Assembly (NCBI RefSeq): GCF_023823685.1 | Contig: NZ_JAMXBF010000006.1 | Coordinates: 1-64,000, forward strand | DNA length: 64,000 bases | Direction: 5' to 3' | Origin: Pseudomonas subflava | GTDB lineage: Bacteria; Pseudomonadota; Gammaproteobacteria; Pseudomonadales; Pseudomonadaceae | Part shown: positions 1-8,410 of the stretch, piece by piece | Position numbering within the stretch: position 1 is the stretch's first letter | How the letters are laid out: the number at the start of each line of letters is the position of its first letter | Notes under the pieces: generated by a model | Databases searched by the model: none | The model's input: the letters and a program-made list of their open reading frames with translations, nothing else | What the model was told of the DNA's origin: nothing | Program-made: the position numbers and the translations under genes

Positions 1-274
1 GGCGGACGATGGTCAGCGGGATCGACTGGCCGCCGGCTTCGATGGTCTTCTCGGAGACGCTCACGCCGGACAGGTCGACCTTGACCGAGGCCTGGGCGCC
101 GACCAGCACGGCGCGGGCGTCCAGCGGGCTGAGGGCTTCCAGCGGCTTGCCGCCGCCGGCTTCCAGGGCCTGGAGGAAGGCCTGGGTGTTGTGCTCGACG
201 CCGGGGCTGCCGGCGGCGAAGGCTTGGCCGGCGGCCAGGGTGATCAGGGCACTGAGCAAGGCAATACGAGGCAT
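1..274 (-). CDS. alpha/beta hydrolase family protein, N-terminal part (cut by window edge)
   Basis: The 91 N-terminal codons of a secreted protein run off the left edge. The first 20 residues are a clear signal peptide (hydrophobic core LLSALITLAAG ending AQAFA-like at QAFA), so the product is exported. The following segment, with GGGKPLEALSPLDARAVL, matches from memory the N-terminus of a Pseudomonas family annotated as alpha/beta hydrolase (esterase/acetylhydrolase-like). The catalytic nucleophile region lies outside the window. The start lies only 13 bases after the ohr stop, so it is probably the last visible gene of an operon with ohr and the isochorismatase-like gene. The family call is moderate because no catalytic motif is visible. 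Confidence 0.6.
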   Translation of the reverse strand, partial: MPRIALLSALITLAAGQAFAAGSPGVEHNTQAFLQALEAGGGKPLEALSPLDARAVLVGAQASVKVDLSGVSVSEKTIEAGGQSIPLTIVR

Positions 275-287
275 GGTGGTAGTCCTT

Positions 288-716
288 TTAGTCGACCAGC
301 GTGAGAGTCACGTCGATGTTGTTGCGGGTGGCGTTGGAGTACGGGCAGACGATGTGCGCGCGCTGGATCAGTTCCTGCGCGGCCTCGCGGGCCAGGCCCG
401 GCAGGCTGATGCGCAGCTCCACCTCGATGGCGAAGCCGGTGGGCACGGCGCCGATGCCGACCACGCCCTCGATGGAGGCGTCGGCCGGCACGCTGAGCTT
501 GTCGCGCATGCCGACGAATTTCAGGGCGCCGAGGAAGCAGGCGGAATAGCCGGCGGCGAACAGCTGCTCGGGGTTGGTGCCGTCGCCGCCGGCGCCGCCC
601 AGTTCCTTGGGCGTGGTCAGGGCGACGTCGAGGATGCCGTCGGAGGACACGGCGCGGCCGTCACGGCCGCCGTAGGCTTCGGCGTAGGCGCGGTAGAGGA
701 CTTTTTCGATGGACAT
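288..716 (-). CDS. ohr: organic hydroperoxide resistance protein (Ohr, OsmC/Ohr family)
   Basis: The 142-residue protein is a full-length Ohr, a thiol-dependent peroxidase that reduces organic hydroperoxides in the cytoplasm using lipoylated reductants. The two reactive cysteines are at C60 (in [10 protein letters not shown]) and C124 (in [13 protein letters not shown]), the Ohr spacing, and R18 and E50 stand where the active-site Arg and Glu are expected. The start ATG at 716 gives the usual family length; the open frame extends upstream only as out-of-context sequence. It sits 47 bases behind an isochorismatase-fold gene and 13 bases ahead of the alpha/beta hydrolase. No OhrR repressor gene is seen nearby, although ohrR often adjoins ohr. 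Confidence 0.93.
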   Translation of the reverse strand: MSIEKVLYRAYAEAYGGRDGRAVSSDGILDVALTTPKELGGAGGDGTNPEQLFAAGYSACFLGALKFVGMRDKLSVPADASIEGVVGIGAVPTGFAIEVELRISLPGLAREAAQELIQRAHIVCPYSNATRNNIDVTLTLVD

Positions 717-763
717 GGCGAATCTCCAGGGCGGGGCCGGGCCGCTTGGCCCGGCGCGCGCGA

Positions 764-1417
764 TCAGTGGCCTTCGGAGGCGTTGAACATGGTCTTGGCG
801 TAGATCAGGCCGAGGCCGTAGGCGCCACCGTTGGCGATGGCGGTCTTCACCGTCTGCTCGTAGGTCTCGCCGCGGGCCCAGTCGCGCTGCAGCTCGAGCA
901 GGTACTGCAGCGAGGTCATCGGCCGCGCGCCGAGCTGGATCATGCGCTGCAGGGCCATGTGGTGGGCCTCGTCGGAGACGTCGCCGCAGGCGTCGGCGAT
1001 GACGTACACCTCGAAGCCCTGATCCAGCGCGGACAGGGCCGGGCCGACGATGCACACCGAGGTCCACAGGCCGGCGAGAACGATCTTGTTCTTGCCGGCC
1101 TTGTTCACTTCCACGGCGATGCGCGGGTCTTCCCAGGTGTTCATGGTGGTGCGGTCGATCACCTTGTGGTCGGGGAACACCGACTTGATCTCGTCGAAGA
1201 TCGGCCCGGAGAAGCTCTTCTCGGCGACGGTGGTGAGGATGGTGGAGACGCCGAATTCGTGGGCCGCCTTGGCCACCAGGGCGGCGTTGTTGCGCAAGGC
1301 CACGGCGTCGATCGATTTGGTGGCGAAGGCCATCTGCGACTGGTGGTCGATCATGATCAGGGTGTGGTCGAGCGGGGTGAGCAGGGACTTGCCGGCGACG
1401 GCGGAGGCGGTGGCCAT
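764..1417 (-). CDS. isochorismatase-like cysteine hydrolase (YcaC type)
   Basis: This 217-residue single-domain protein has the isochorismatase fold. The catalytic Asp is in LIMIDHQ (D24), the nucleophile Cys is at C122 in GLWTSVCIV, and a Lys lies just before the beta-strand IVLAG. It resembles E. coli YcaC, an oligomeric hydrolase of unknown substrate, over its whole length (conserved end of the strand, then [19 protein letters not shown]). The start at 1417 gives the family's usual N-terminus ahead of [15 protein letters not shown]. It is the first gene of a likely operon with ohr and the alpha/beta hydrolase, preceded by a terminator at 1515-1542. The substrate cannot be read from sequence; the peroxide gene next door suggests a stress or detoxification setting (inference). 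Confidence 0.85.
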   Translation of the reverse strand: MATASAVAGKSLLTPLDHTLIMIDHQSQMAFATKSIDAVALRNNAALVAKAAHEFGVSTILTTVAEKSFSGPIFDEIKSVFPDHKVIDRTTMNTWEDPRIAVEVNKAGKNKIVLAGLWTSVCIVGPALSALDQGFEVYVIADACGDVSDEAHHMALQRMIQLGARPMTSLQYLLELQRDWARGETYEQTVKTAIANGGAYGLGLIYAKTMFNASEGH

Positions 1418-1514
1418 GGTGACGCTCCAGAGAGGGGATATGAGGAGCATCGAGTGTCGCGCCGGGCCGCGCCGCGCTCTTGCATGGGCGTGCCGGTTTT
1501 GCACCGGCGTGCGC

Positions 1515-1542
1515 AAAGAAAACGCCCCGCGGGCGGGGCGTT
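1515..1542 (-). terminator. rho-independent terminator behind the flavodoxin-like gene
   Basis: A perfect 10-bp stem (AACGCCCCGC / GCGGGGCGTT, loop GG) is followed on the minus strand by a T-rich tail. It separates the flavodoxin-like gene from the isochorismatase-ohr operon. Confidence 0.8.
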
Positions 1543-1633
1543 GGCTCGGATGGGCAGGCCGCTTCGCCGGCCCTAGAGGCGCGCCGCCGTGATCGGCGCG
1601 CGGAGACACCACTCAGCAGGTGCTGAGCCAGGC

Positions 1634-2164
1634 TCAGGTGGCGACGGGCGACAGCCAGGACGGCCGCTGGCGATCGCGCTGATAGGTGCTGGAGGCCAGC
1701 ACCTGCACCACGAAGTCTTCCAGGCGATGCGGCGACAGCCCGCCGAGCACTTCGCTCTGCAGCAGGATCTGCACCGGCGACGGCACCTGGCGGGTCAGCG
1801 TGGCGATCTCCTCGACGGCATTGAAGCCGCCGCGGCCACCCTGGGTGCAGACCACCGAGATGCGCTTGTGCGACAGGTCGTGGTCGCTGAGAAACGCGCG
1901 CAGTGGCGCGGCCAGGCCCTTCATCCACACCGGGGTGAGCAGCACGACGTGGTCGAAGCGCTCGAGCGGCGGGCCTTCGTAGCGATAGTCAGGGCAGCTG
2001 CGCAGCCAGGCGTCGAGCATGCAGCGCCAGTCGCCGCTGGCGCCGGCGCGCGGTTTGACGTCCTCGATCAGCGCCAGCGGCCAGCCGGTGAGCCGCGCCA
2101 ACTGGTCGGCCACCAGGCGGGTATTGCCGGTACGCGAGTAGCACACCAGGAGAATGTCGTGCAT
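1634..2164 (-). CDS. flavodoxin-like / NAD(P)H-quinone-reductase-like flavoprotein
   Basis: The 176-residue product starts with [16 protein letters not shown], a flavodoxin fold with the FMN-phosphate loop SRTGNTR directly after the first beta-strand. A second fold element, [20 protein letters not shown], matches the typical pattern of flavodoxin/NAD(P)H oxidoreductase proteins. The start at 2164 is preferred over an ATG at 2176 because GGAGGT stands six bases upstream of it. It is transcribed alone: a terminator follows at 1515-1542 and a hairpin-repeat region precedes it. The likely role is electron transfer or quinone reduction in the cytoplasm; the partner is unknown. Confidence 0.78.
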   Translation of the reverse strand: MHDILLVCYSRTGNTRLVADQLARLTGWPLALIEDVKPRAGASGDWRCMLDAWLRSCPDYRYEGPPLERFDHVVLLTPVWMKGLAAPLRAFLSDHDLSHKRISVVCTQGGRGGFNAVEEIATLTRQVPSPVQILLQSEVLGGLSPHRLEDFVVQVLASSTYQRDRQRPSWLSPVAT

Positions 2165-2292
2165 GGCGACCTCCATCGCTCGATCCGGGACGTCCCGGCT
2201 ACGACTCCAGCCTACGCGGAGCAGGGCGGTGGGGATTGATCCGCATCAAGGAAGAAGCGGCTGGACGGGCGCTGCACGTCCCGCTTTTGATC

Positions 2293-2417
2293 CCCTCTCC
2301 CGTTTATGGGAGAGGGCTAGGGAGAGGGCCAAAGGGCCGAGAGCGGCGGGGCGCGGCGAGGCAGGGCGTTGGCCGCTTGCCTCTCCCCCGTCCCCTCTCC
2401 CGTGAACGGGAGAGGGG
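2293..2417. repeat. paired CTCTCCC hairpins (intergenic repeat)
   Basis: Two short hairpins stand 75 bases apart in a 261-base gap between the flavodoxin-like gene and the SPFH gene. The first is at 2293-2316 (CCCTCTCCC / GGGAGAGGG, six-base loop) and the second at 2392-2417 (CCCCTCTCCCG / CGGGAGAGGGG). The same motif occurs once more at 50032-50054. Such GGAGAGGG hairpins are recurrent intergenic elements in pseudomonads as far as I recall. They may also act as 3' ends for the SPFH transcript. Confidence 0.7.
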
Positions 2418-2425
2418 TGAACTGC

Positions 2426-3778
2426 TTATTCCTTGACCTTCATATCCAGCGACAGGTCGCGGGCGGCCTTGGTGGCGAGGATGCCCATCAGTTGGCCGAT
2501 CTCGTCCTGGCGGCTGGCGCTGGCACCGCCGCCGGCGCCGCCCATCATCACGCCCGGCACCGGCGCCTGGGAGGCGGCCTCGGCCCAGACCTTGTTGATC
2601 TGCACCAGGGCGTCGAGCTTGGGCTGCAGGGCGCCGTCCGCCTCGATCACGGCCTTGCGCGCATAGGCCTCGGCGTCGGCGGTGATCTTGGTGGCGTCCG
2701 CGGTGATCGCCGCCTTGTCGCGCAGCAGCTCGGCGGTCTGTTTTTCGATCTCGGCGCGCTGCTTCTCGCGTTCGGCATTGATCACTGCCAGTTGCTTCTG
2801 GGTCTCGGCCTGGGTGGTCTGCTCGATCTGGTCGCGCAGGGTCTCCTGACGACGGGCCTCGACCTCGCGCTCGCCACGGGCGGTGACCAGCAGCTTCTCT
2901 TCCTCTTCCTTGAGGCGGTTCTGCCGCGCCACAGCCAGCTCGGCCAGGGCCTGCTGGACCTTGACCATGCGCTGCTTGTACTGCGGGTTGGGGTCGACGT
3001 TGGTGATGCGCGCCTCGACCACTTCCACGCCGTACTTGCGGAACTGCTGCTGCTTGCGCACCGGAATGCCCTTGTCGTCGGTGACCTTCTCGGTGATGAA
3101 CTGGCTGGCACTGTTGTCGCCGAAGGTGCCCTGCTCGGTGCCGGCCTGGAGGATGGCGGTCTGGCTCGGCACATGGCCGCGGCGGCCGCGCACTTCCTTG
3201 CGCTTGATCAGGTACAGGCCGTCGTTGAGCTGGTTCTCGAACTCGGCGGCGAACTCGCTGCGGGCGCCGGCGTAGTAGTCGTCGGCGCTCATCAGCGAGG
3301 CGGTAGCCTGCAGGGTTTCCTTGATGGCCGGCACCAGCGCGGTTTTGATGAAGTTGTCCGGGTTGCGGTATTCCTGGGCGATCTTCAGGAACTGGTCGCC
3401 GGAGGGCAGGCGGAAGCGCGCCGAGGACTCGACCTTGGCGTCCACGTTGCCGAGGAAGACGATGGGGAAGGCCTCGATGGTGGCGCCCAGGCTGTCATTG
3501 TCGAAGCTGGTGTCGACCTCGTGGTCCTCGCCGAGCACCGACTGCACGCTCAGCGCCTTCTTCCAGGGGGTGGCGCGGCCGAACCACTTGGTGGCGTAGC
3601 CGACGTCGTCGACGATCTTCTCCTCGCCGAAGAGGGTGCGCACGTGGGTGGCGTAACCGGCCTCGTTGTAGAAGAAAATGCCGTTGAAGCCGATCAGGCC
3701 GACGGCGGCGACCACCAGCGGCACCGCGACGTACTTGATCAGGGAGAGCTTGGAAGCCGTTCCATTGGGGATGTCCAT
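2426..3778 (-). CDS. SPFH / band-7 (prohibitin-like) domain membrane protein
   Basis: The 450-residue protein has one N-terminal transmembrane segment (about residues 15-33, LIKYVAVPLVVAAVGLIGF). An SPFH/band-7 domain follows (about 40-250), then a long charged coiled coil (about 265-385, rich in E, R, K, Q and A), and a Gly/Ala/Ser-rich tail. This architecture is that of prohibitin/stomatin-type scaffold proteins that form oligomeric rings on the inner membrane, often linked to protease control or membrane microdomains. No peptidase or NfeD partner gene is adjacent. It lies 106 bases downstream of lpxH on the same strand and may be co-transcribed with it. The start at 3778 puts the membrane segment directly at the N-terminus. 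Confidence 0.82.
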   Translation of the reverse strand: MDIPNGTASKLSLIKYVAVPLVVAAVGLIGFNGIFFYNEAGYATHVRTLFGEEKIVDDVGYATKWFGRATPWKKALSVQSVLGEDHEVDTSFDNDSLGATIEAFPIVFLGNVDAKVESSARFRLPSGDQFLKIAQEYRNPDNFIKTALVPAIKETLQATASLMSADDYYAGARSEFAAEFENQLNDGLYLIKRKEVRGRRGHVPSQTAILQAGTEQGTFGDNSASQFITEKVTDDKGIPVRKQQQFRKYGVEVVEARITNVDPNPQYKQRMVKVQQALAELAVARQNRLKEEEEKLLVTARGEREVEARRQETLRDQIEQTTQAETQKQLAVINAEREKQRAEIEKQTAELLRDKAAITADATKITADAEAYARKAVIEADGALQPKLDALVQINKVWAEAASQAPVPGVMMGGAGGGASASRQDEIGQLMGILATKAARDLSLDMKVKE

Positions 3779-3884
3779 GAACTATCGGTCCTTGACTGCG
3801 AGAAAGGAGCGCGAATGCTGGGGAGCCGCCAAGGGAGCGTCAAGTGGCATTGTGCCGGTATGTGCAGCGCCTCTCGCGGCGGCC

Positions 3885-4607
3885 TCAGGCCAGCGGAAAC
3901 GGCGCCTGGTGGAAGCCCTGCTCGTCCACCTGCAGGGCCCAGCCCTGCTTGTCCCAGTCGCCGAGGACGATGCGTCTGGCCGGCTGGCCGTTAACCTGCA
4001 GCTCGTGCACGGCGGGGCGGTGGGTGTGGCCGTGGATCAGCGTGCGCACGCCGTGTTCGGCCATGATCCGCGGCACCTCGTCCGGGGTCACGTCGATGAT
4101 CTCGCGGGCTTTCATCTGCGTCTGCGCGCGGCTCTCGCTGCGCAGCTTGCGCGCCAGCTTATGCCGGGTGGAAAGCGGCAGGTGGCGCAGGATGAACAGG
4201 CTGAGGGGGTTGCGCAGCAGGCGGCGCAGCTTCATGTAGCCCACATCCAGAGTGCATAGGCTGTCGCCGTGCATCAGCAGCACCGGCTCGCCATTGAGTG
4301 GCACCAGGCTCGGCTCTTTCAGCAGGGTGCAACCGGCCAGACGACAGAAGCTTCTGCCGATAAGGAAATCGCGGTTGCCGTGCATCAGGAAGATGCGCGT
4401 GCCGGCATCGCTCAGCTCGCGCAGGGCGCGGGCGATGCTGTGCTGGAAGGGCGACATGCCGTCATCGCCGATCCAGGCCTCGAAGAAGTCGCCGAGGATG
4501 TACAACGCCTCGGCCCCGCGGGCGCGGGTCTGCAGGAAATGCAGAAACGCCCGGGTGATGTCCGGGCGTTCCTCTTCCAGGTGCAGATCGGAGATCAGCA
4601 GGATCAT
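3885..4607 (-). CDS. lpxH: UDP-2,3-diacylglucosamine diphosphatase LpxH
   Basis: The 240-residue enzyme hydrolyses UDP-2,3-diacylglucosamine to lipid X and UMP, the fourth step of lipid A synthesis, at the inner face of the cytoplasmic membrane. It shows the calcineurin-like metal motifs in order: DLHLEE (D-x-H), ILGDFFEAW (GD), HGNRDFLIG (GNRD), MHGDSL and IHGHTHRP. The length equals that of other gammaproteobacterial LpxH proteins. The start codon lies four bases after the ppiB stop, so both are co-transcribed. The ppiB-lpxH pairing is also the PAO1 order as I recall it. Confidence 0.96.
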   Translation of the reverse strand: MILLISDLHLEEERPDITRAFLHFLQTRARGAEALYILGDFFEAWIGDDGMSPFQHSIARALRELSDAGTRIFLMHGNRDFLIGRSFCRLAGCTLLKEPSLVPLNGEPVLLMHGDSLCTLDVGYMKLRRLLRNPLSLFILRHLPLSTRHKLARKLRSESRAQTQMKAREIIDVTPDEVPRIMAEHGVRTLIHGHTHRPAVHELQVNGQPARRIVLGDWDKQGWALQVDEQGFHQAPFPLA

Positions 4608-4611
4608 CGAA

Positions 4612-5106
4612 TCACTCGACGACTTCGGCCTTCTCGATGACGACGTCTTCCACCGGTACGTCCTGATGGCCGGACTTCATGGTGGTGTCCACGCCCTTGA
4701 TCTTCTCGACCACGTCCATGCCCTCGGTCACCTGGCCGAATACGGCGTAGCCCCAGCCCTGCATGGTCGGTGCGCTGTGGTCGAGGAAGGTGTTGTCGGC
4801 GACGTTGATGAAGAACTGCGCGGAGGCCGAGTGCGGGTCCATGGTGCGGGCCATGGCGACGGTGCCGACCTTGTTGGAAACGCCGTTGTTGGCCTCGTTC
4901 TTGATCGGGGCGCGGGTGGACTTCTGCTTCATGCCCGGCTCGAAACCTCCGCCCTGGATCATGAAGTTGCCGATCACGCGGTGGAACACGGTGCCGTTGT
5001 AGTGGCCTTCGCGCACGTACTGCTCGAAGTTGGCGACGGTTTCCGGGGCCTTGTCGGCGAACAGTTCCAGGGTGATGACGCCGTGGTTGGTGTGCAGCTT
5101 GATCAT
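4612..5106 (-). CDS. ppiB: peptidyl-prolyl cis-trans isomerase B (cyclophilin type)
   Basis: The 164-residue cyclophilin has no signal peptide, so it is the cytoplasmic PpiB. It carries the core catalytic elements [15 protein letters not shown] (with the key Arg and Phe), [13 protein letters not shown] and WGYAVFGQV. It accelerates proline isomerisation in folding proteins. It is divergent from glnS across a 192-base gap and leads the ppiB-lpxH operon. The ATG at 5106 gives the canonical [16 protein letters not shown] start. Confidence 0.95.
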   Translation of the reverse strand: MIKLHTNHGVITLELFADKAPETVANFEQYVREGHYNGTVFHRVIGNFMIQGGGFEPGMKQKSTRAPIKNEANNGVSNKVGTVAMARTMDPHSASAQFFINVADNTFLDHSAPTMQGWGYAVFGQVTEGMDVVEKIKGVDTTMKSGHQDVPVEDVVIEKAEVVE

Positions 5107-5298
5107 GGCGGATGCGCTCTCGAATTCGGGCAAGGCGGGCAGGGCGGGCGGCGCATTTGCGCTGGGGGCCACGCCTGGTCGCTTTGCGGCTGTCAGGGGG
5201 TTGACGGGTTGGGTATCATACGGCCTTTGTCTTGACCGGCCTACCCTGGGGCGAACCGCCACGGGCCGCGGGCCGCGCACCTCGAAGCTAAGGACATC

Positions 5299-6966
5299 AT
5301 GAGCAAGCCCACCGTCGAAAAAGCCGCCAATTTCCTGCGCCCCATCGTTCAGGCCGATCTGGACAGCGGCAAGCACGCCAAGATCATCACCCGCTTCCCG
5401 CCGGAGCCCAATGGCTACCTGCACATCGGCCACGCCAAGAGCATCTGCCTGAACTTCGGCCTGGCCCAGGAATTCGGCGGCGAGTGCAACCTGCGTTTCG
5501 ACGACACCAACCCGGCCAAGGAAGACCAGGAATACATCGACGCGATCAAGGCCGATGTGCAGTGGCTGGGCTTCCAGTGGGCCGGCGAGGAGCGCTACGC
5601 CTCCAACTACTTCGACCAGCTGCACGCCTGGGCTGTGGCGCTGATCGAGGCCGGCAAGGCCTTCGTCTGCGACCTCAACGCCGAGGAAATGCGCGCCTAC
5701 CGCGGCAGCCTCACCGAGCCGGGCAAGAACAGCCCATTCCGCGACCGCTCGGTGGAAGAGAACCTGGACCTGTTCGCCCGCATGAAGGCCGGCGAGTTCC
5801 CGGACGGCGCCCGTTCGCTGCGCGCCAAGATCGACATGGCCTCGCCGAACATCAACCTGCGCGACCCGATCCTCTACCGCATCCGCCATGCCCATCACCA
5901 CCAGACCGGCGACAAGTGGTGCATCTACCCGAGCTACGACTTCACCCACGGTCAGTCCGACGCCCTCGAGGGCATCACCCACTCCATCTGCACCCTGGAG
6001 TTCGAGGACCATCGCCCGCTGTACGAGTGGTTCCTGGCCAACCTGCCGGTGCCGGCGCAGCCGCGCCAGTACGAATTCGCCCGCCTGAACCTGAACTACA
6101 CCATCACCAGCAAGCGCAAGCTCAAGCAACTGGTCGATGAGCAGCATGTGGCCGGCTGGGACGACCCGCGCATGTCGACCCTCTCCGGCTACCGTCGCCG
6201 CGGTTACACCCCGGCCTCGATCCGTACCTTCTGCGACATGATCGGCGTCAACCGCGCCGGCGGCGTGGTGGACATCGGCATGCTGGAATTCGCCATCCGC
6301 GAGGATCTGGACGCCAACGCCGCCCGCGCCATGTGCGTGCTCAAGCCGCTCAAGGTGGTGATCACCAACTATCCGCAAGGCCAGGTCGAGAACCTCGAAC
6401 TGCCGCGCCATCCCAAGCAGGACATGGGTGTGCGCGTGCTGCCGTTCAGCCGCGAGATCTACATCGACGCCAGCGACTTCGAGGAAACCCCGCCGGACGG
6501 CTTCAAGCGCCTGATCCCGGGTGGCGAAGTACGCCTGCGCGGCAGCTATGTGATCCGCGCCGACGAGGCGATCAAGGACGCCGACGGCAACATCGTCGAG
6601 CTGCGCTGCTCCTACGACGAGAACACCCTGGGCAAGAACCCGGAAGGCCGCAAGGTCAAGGGCGTGATTCACTGGGTGCCGGCCGCCGAGAGCGTGGAGT
6701 GCGAAGTGCGCCTTTACGACCGCCTGTTCCGCTCCGCCAACCCGGAGAAGAGCGAAGAGGGCGGCAGCTTCCTCGACAACATCAACCCGGATTCGCTGGT
6801 CGTGCTCACCGGCTGCCGCGCCGAGCCGTCGCTGGCCAACGCCGCGCCGGAAGAGCGCTTCCAGTTCGAGCGCGAGGGCTACTTCGTCGCCGACCTGAAG
6901 GACTCGCAGCCCGGCAAGCCGGTGTTCAACCGCACCGTCACCCTGCGCGATTCCTGGGGTCAGTAA
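5299..6966 (+). CDS. glnS: glutamine--tRNA ligase
   Basis: The 555-residue class I synthetase charges tRNA-Gln directly. The HIGH-type motif is in [15 protein letters not shown] (near residue 40) and the KMSKS-type loop is SKRKL in [13 protein letters not shown] (about residue 275). The C-terminal half holds the two beta-barrel anticodon-binding domains (about 345-545). The length matches the E. coli enzyme (554). The stop codon is directly followed by the cysS ATG with no gap, so glnS and cysS are translated from one transcript. Confidence 0.97.
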   Translation: MSKPTVEKAANFLRPIVQADLDSGKHAKIITRFPPEPNGYLHIGHAKSICLNFGLAQEFGGECNLRFDDTNPAKEDQEYIDAIKADVQWLGFQWAGEERYASNYFDQLHAWAVALIEAGKAFVCDLNAEEMRAYRGSLTEPGKNSPFRDRSVEENLDLFARMKAGEFPDGARSLRAKIDMASPNINLRDPILYRIRHAHHHQTGDKWCIYPSYDFTHGQSDALEGITHSICTLEFEDHRPLYEWFLANLPVPAQPRQYEFARLNLNYTITSKRKLKQLVDEQHVAGWDDPRMSTLSGYRRRGYTPASIRTFCDMIGVNRAGGVVDIGMLEFAIREDLDANAARAMCVLKPLKVVITNYPQGQVENLELPRHPKQDMGVRVLPFSREIYIDASDFEETPPDGFKRLIPGGEVRLRGSYVIRADEAIKDADGNIVELRCSYDENTLGKNPEGRKVKGVIHWVPAAESVECEVRLYDRLFRSANPEKSEEGGSFLDNINPDSLVVLTGCRAEPSLANAAPEERFQFEREGYFVADLKDSQPGKPVFNRTVTLRDSWGQ

Positions 6967-8352
6967 ATGGCACTCTCCATCTACAACACCCTCTCCAAGA
7001 CCAAGGATGTCTTCCAGCCGCTGGAAGGCAACCAGGTGCGCATGTACGTGTGCGGCATGACCGTGTACGACTTCTGCCACATCGGCCACGCCCGCGTGAT
7101 GGTCGCCTTCGACGTGGTCACCCGCTGGCTGCGTCAGCGTGGCTTTGATGTGACCTACGTGCGCAACATCACCGACATCGACGACAAGATCATCAAGCGC
7201 GCCCAGGAGAACGGTGAGCCGTTCGAGGCCCTGGTGGATCGCATGATCGCCGCCATGCACGAGGACGAGGCGCGCCTGTCCGTGCTGCGCCCGGACATCG
7301 AGCCCCGCGCCACCGGCCATATCGCCGGCATGCACCAGATGATCCAGACCCTGATCGACAAGGGCTTCGCCTACGCCCCGGGCAATGGCGACGTGTACTA
7401 CCGCGTCGGCAAGTTCCAGGGCTACGGCAAGCTGTCGCGCCGCAAGATCGACGAGCTGAAGATCGGCGCGCGCATCGAGGTCGACGAGATCAAGGAAGAC
7501 CCGCTGGACTTCGTGCTGTGGAAAGGCGCCAAGCCGGGCGAGCCGAGCTGGGAGTCGCCCTGGGGCAAGGGCCGTCCGGGCTGGCACATCGAGTGCTCGG
7601 TGATGTCCACCTGCTGCCTGGGCGAGACCTTCGACATCCACGGCGGCGGCCCCGATCTGGTGTTCCCGCACCACGAGAACGAGATCGCCCAGAGCGAGGC
7701 GGCCACCGGCAAGCTCTACGCCAACGCCTGGATGCACGCCGGCGCGGTGCGCGTGGACGGCGAGAAGATGTCCAAGAGCCTGGGCAACTTCTTCACCATC
7801 CGCGAGGTGCTGGAGAAGTACCACCCCGAGGTGGTGCGCTACCTGCTGGTGTCCAGCCACTACCGCAGCCCGATCAACTACTCCGAAGACAGCCTCAAGG
7901 AAGCCAAGGGCGCCCTGGAGCGCTTCTACAACGGCCTCAAGGGCCTGCCGGAAGCGCCGGCTGCCGGTGGCGAAGCCTTCGTCGAGCGCTTCGGCGCGGC
8001 GATGGACGACGACTTCAACTCGCCGGAAGCCTGCGCCGTGCTGTTCGAGATGATCCGCGAGGTCAACCGCCTGCGTGAGTCGGACGTACAGGCCGCCGCG
8101 GGTCTGGCCGCCCAGCTCAAGCAACTGGCCGGCGTGCTCGGCGTGCTGCAGCTGGAGCCGGACGCCTTCCTCCAGGCCGGTGCCGCCGGCAAGGTCGACG
8201 CCGCCGAAGTCGAGGCGCTGATCGCCGCGCGCCTGCAGGCCCGCGCCGACAAGAACTGGGCCGAGTCCGACCGCATCCGCGACCAGCTCACCGCCATGGG
8301 CGTGGTGCTGGAAGACGGCAAGGGCGGCACCACCTGGCGCCTGGCCGAGTAG
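6967..8352 (+). CDS. cysS: cysteine--tRNA ligase
   Basis: The 461-residue class I synthetase has the zinc and HIGH region [15 protein letters not shown] (residues about 28-42). It also shows the zinc-ligand segment [10 protein letters not shown], the [11 protein letters not shown] motif and the KMSKS loop [11 protein letters not shown] (about 265-275), with a C-terminal helical domain. It directly abuts glnS (TAA then ATG). A strong terminator follows at 8367-8396. This terminator also marks the left boundary of the block that separates cysS from folD in this genome. Confidence 0.97.
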   Translation: MALSIYNTLSKTKDVFQPLEGNQVRMYVCGMTVYDFCHIGHARVMVAFDVVTRWLRQRGFDVTYVRNITDIDDKIIKRAQENGEPFEALVDRMIAAMHEDEARLSVLRPDIEPRATGHIAGMHQMIQTLIDKGFAYAPGNGDVYYRVGKFQGYGKLSRRKIDELKIGARIEVDEIKEDPLDFVLWKGAKPGEPSWESPWGKGRPGWHIECSVMSTCCLGETFDIHGGGPDLVFPHHENEIAQSEAATGKLYANAWMHAGAVRVDGEKMSKSLGNFFTIREVLEKYHPEVVRYLLVSSHYRSPINYSEDSLKEAKGALERFYNGLKGLPEAPAAGGEAFVERFGAAMDDDFNSPEACAVLFEMIREVNRLRESDVQAAAGLAAQLKQLAGVLGVLQLEPDAFLQAGAAGKVDAAEVEALIAARLQARADKNWAESDRIRDQLTAMGVVLEDGKGGTTWRLAE

Positions 8353-8366
8353 CCATCGCGCCTCAT

Positions 8367-8396
8367 GAAAAAGCCGCTCCCGGGAGCGGCTTTTTC
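8367..8396. terminator. bidirectional rho-independent terminator after cysS
   Basis: This is a perfect 30-base palindrome. Each 15-base arm is an A/T-flanked GC stem (GAAAAAGCCGCTCCC and its complement). It serves cysS on the plus strand and the molybdenum hydroxylase operon on the minus strand, since both carry a T run after the stem. Confidence 0.92.
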
Positions 8397-8410
8397 GTTT
8401 CGGCGACGGA

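Noticed and set aside
2236..2440. Possible short CRISPR-like repeats near 2.3-2.4 kb
   Set aside because: Only two hairpin copies with unequal spacing and no spacer structure; they are intergenic hairpin repeats.
5201..5219. TTGACG ... TATCAT before glnS as a promoter
   Set aside because: The two hexamers are only seven bases apart; the alternative -35 at the right distance (TGTCAG) is poor.
4612..8124. Very long minus-strand open frame (1170 codons) across ppiB, glnS and cysS
   Set aside because: Only its last 164 codons (ppiB) look like a protein; the rest is the antisense shadow of glnS and cysS, common in high-GC DNA.
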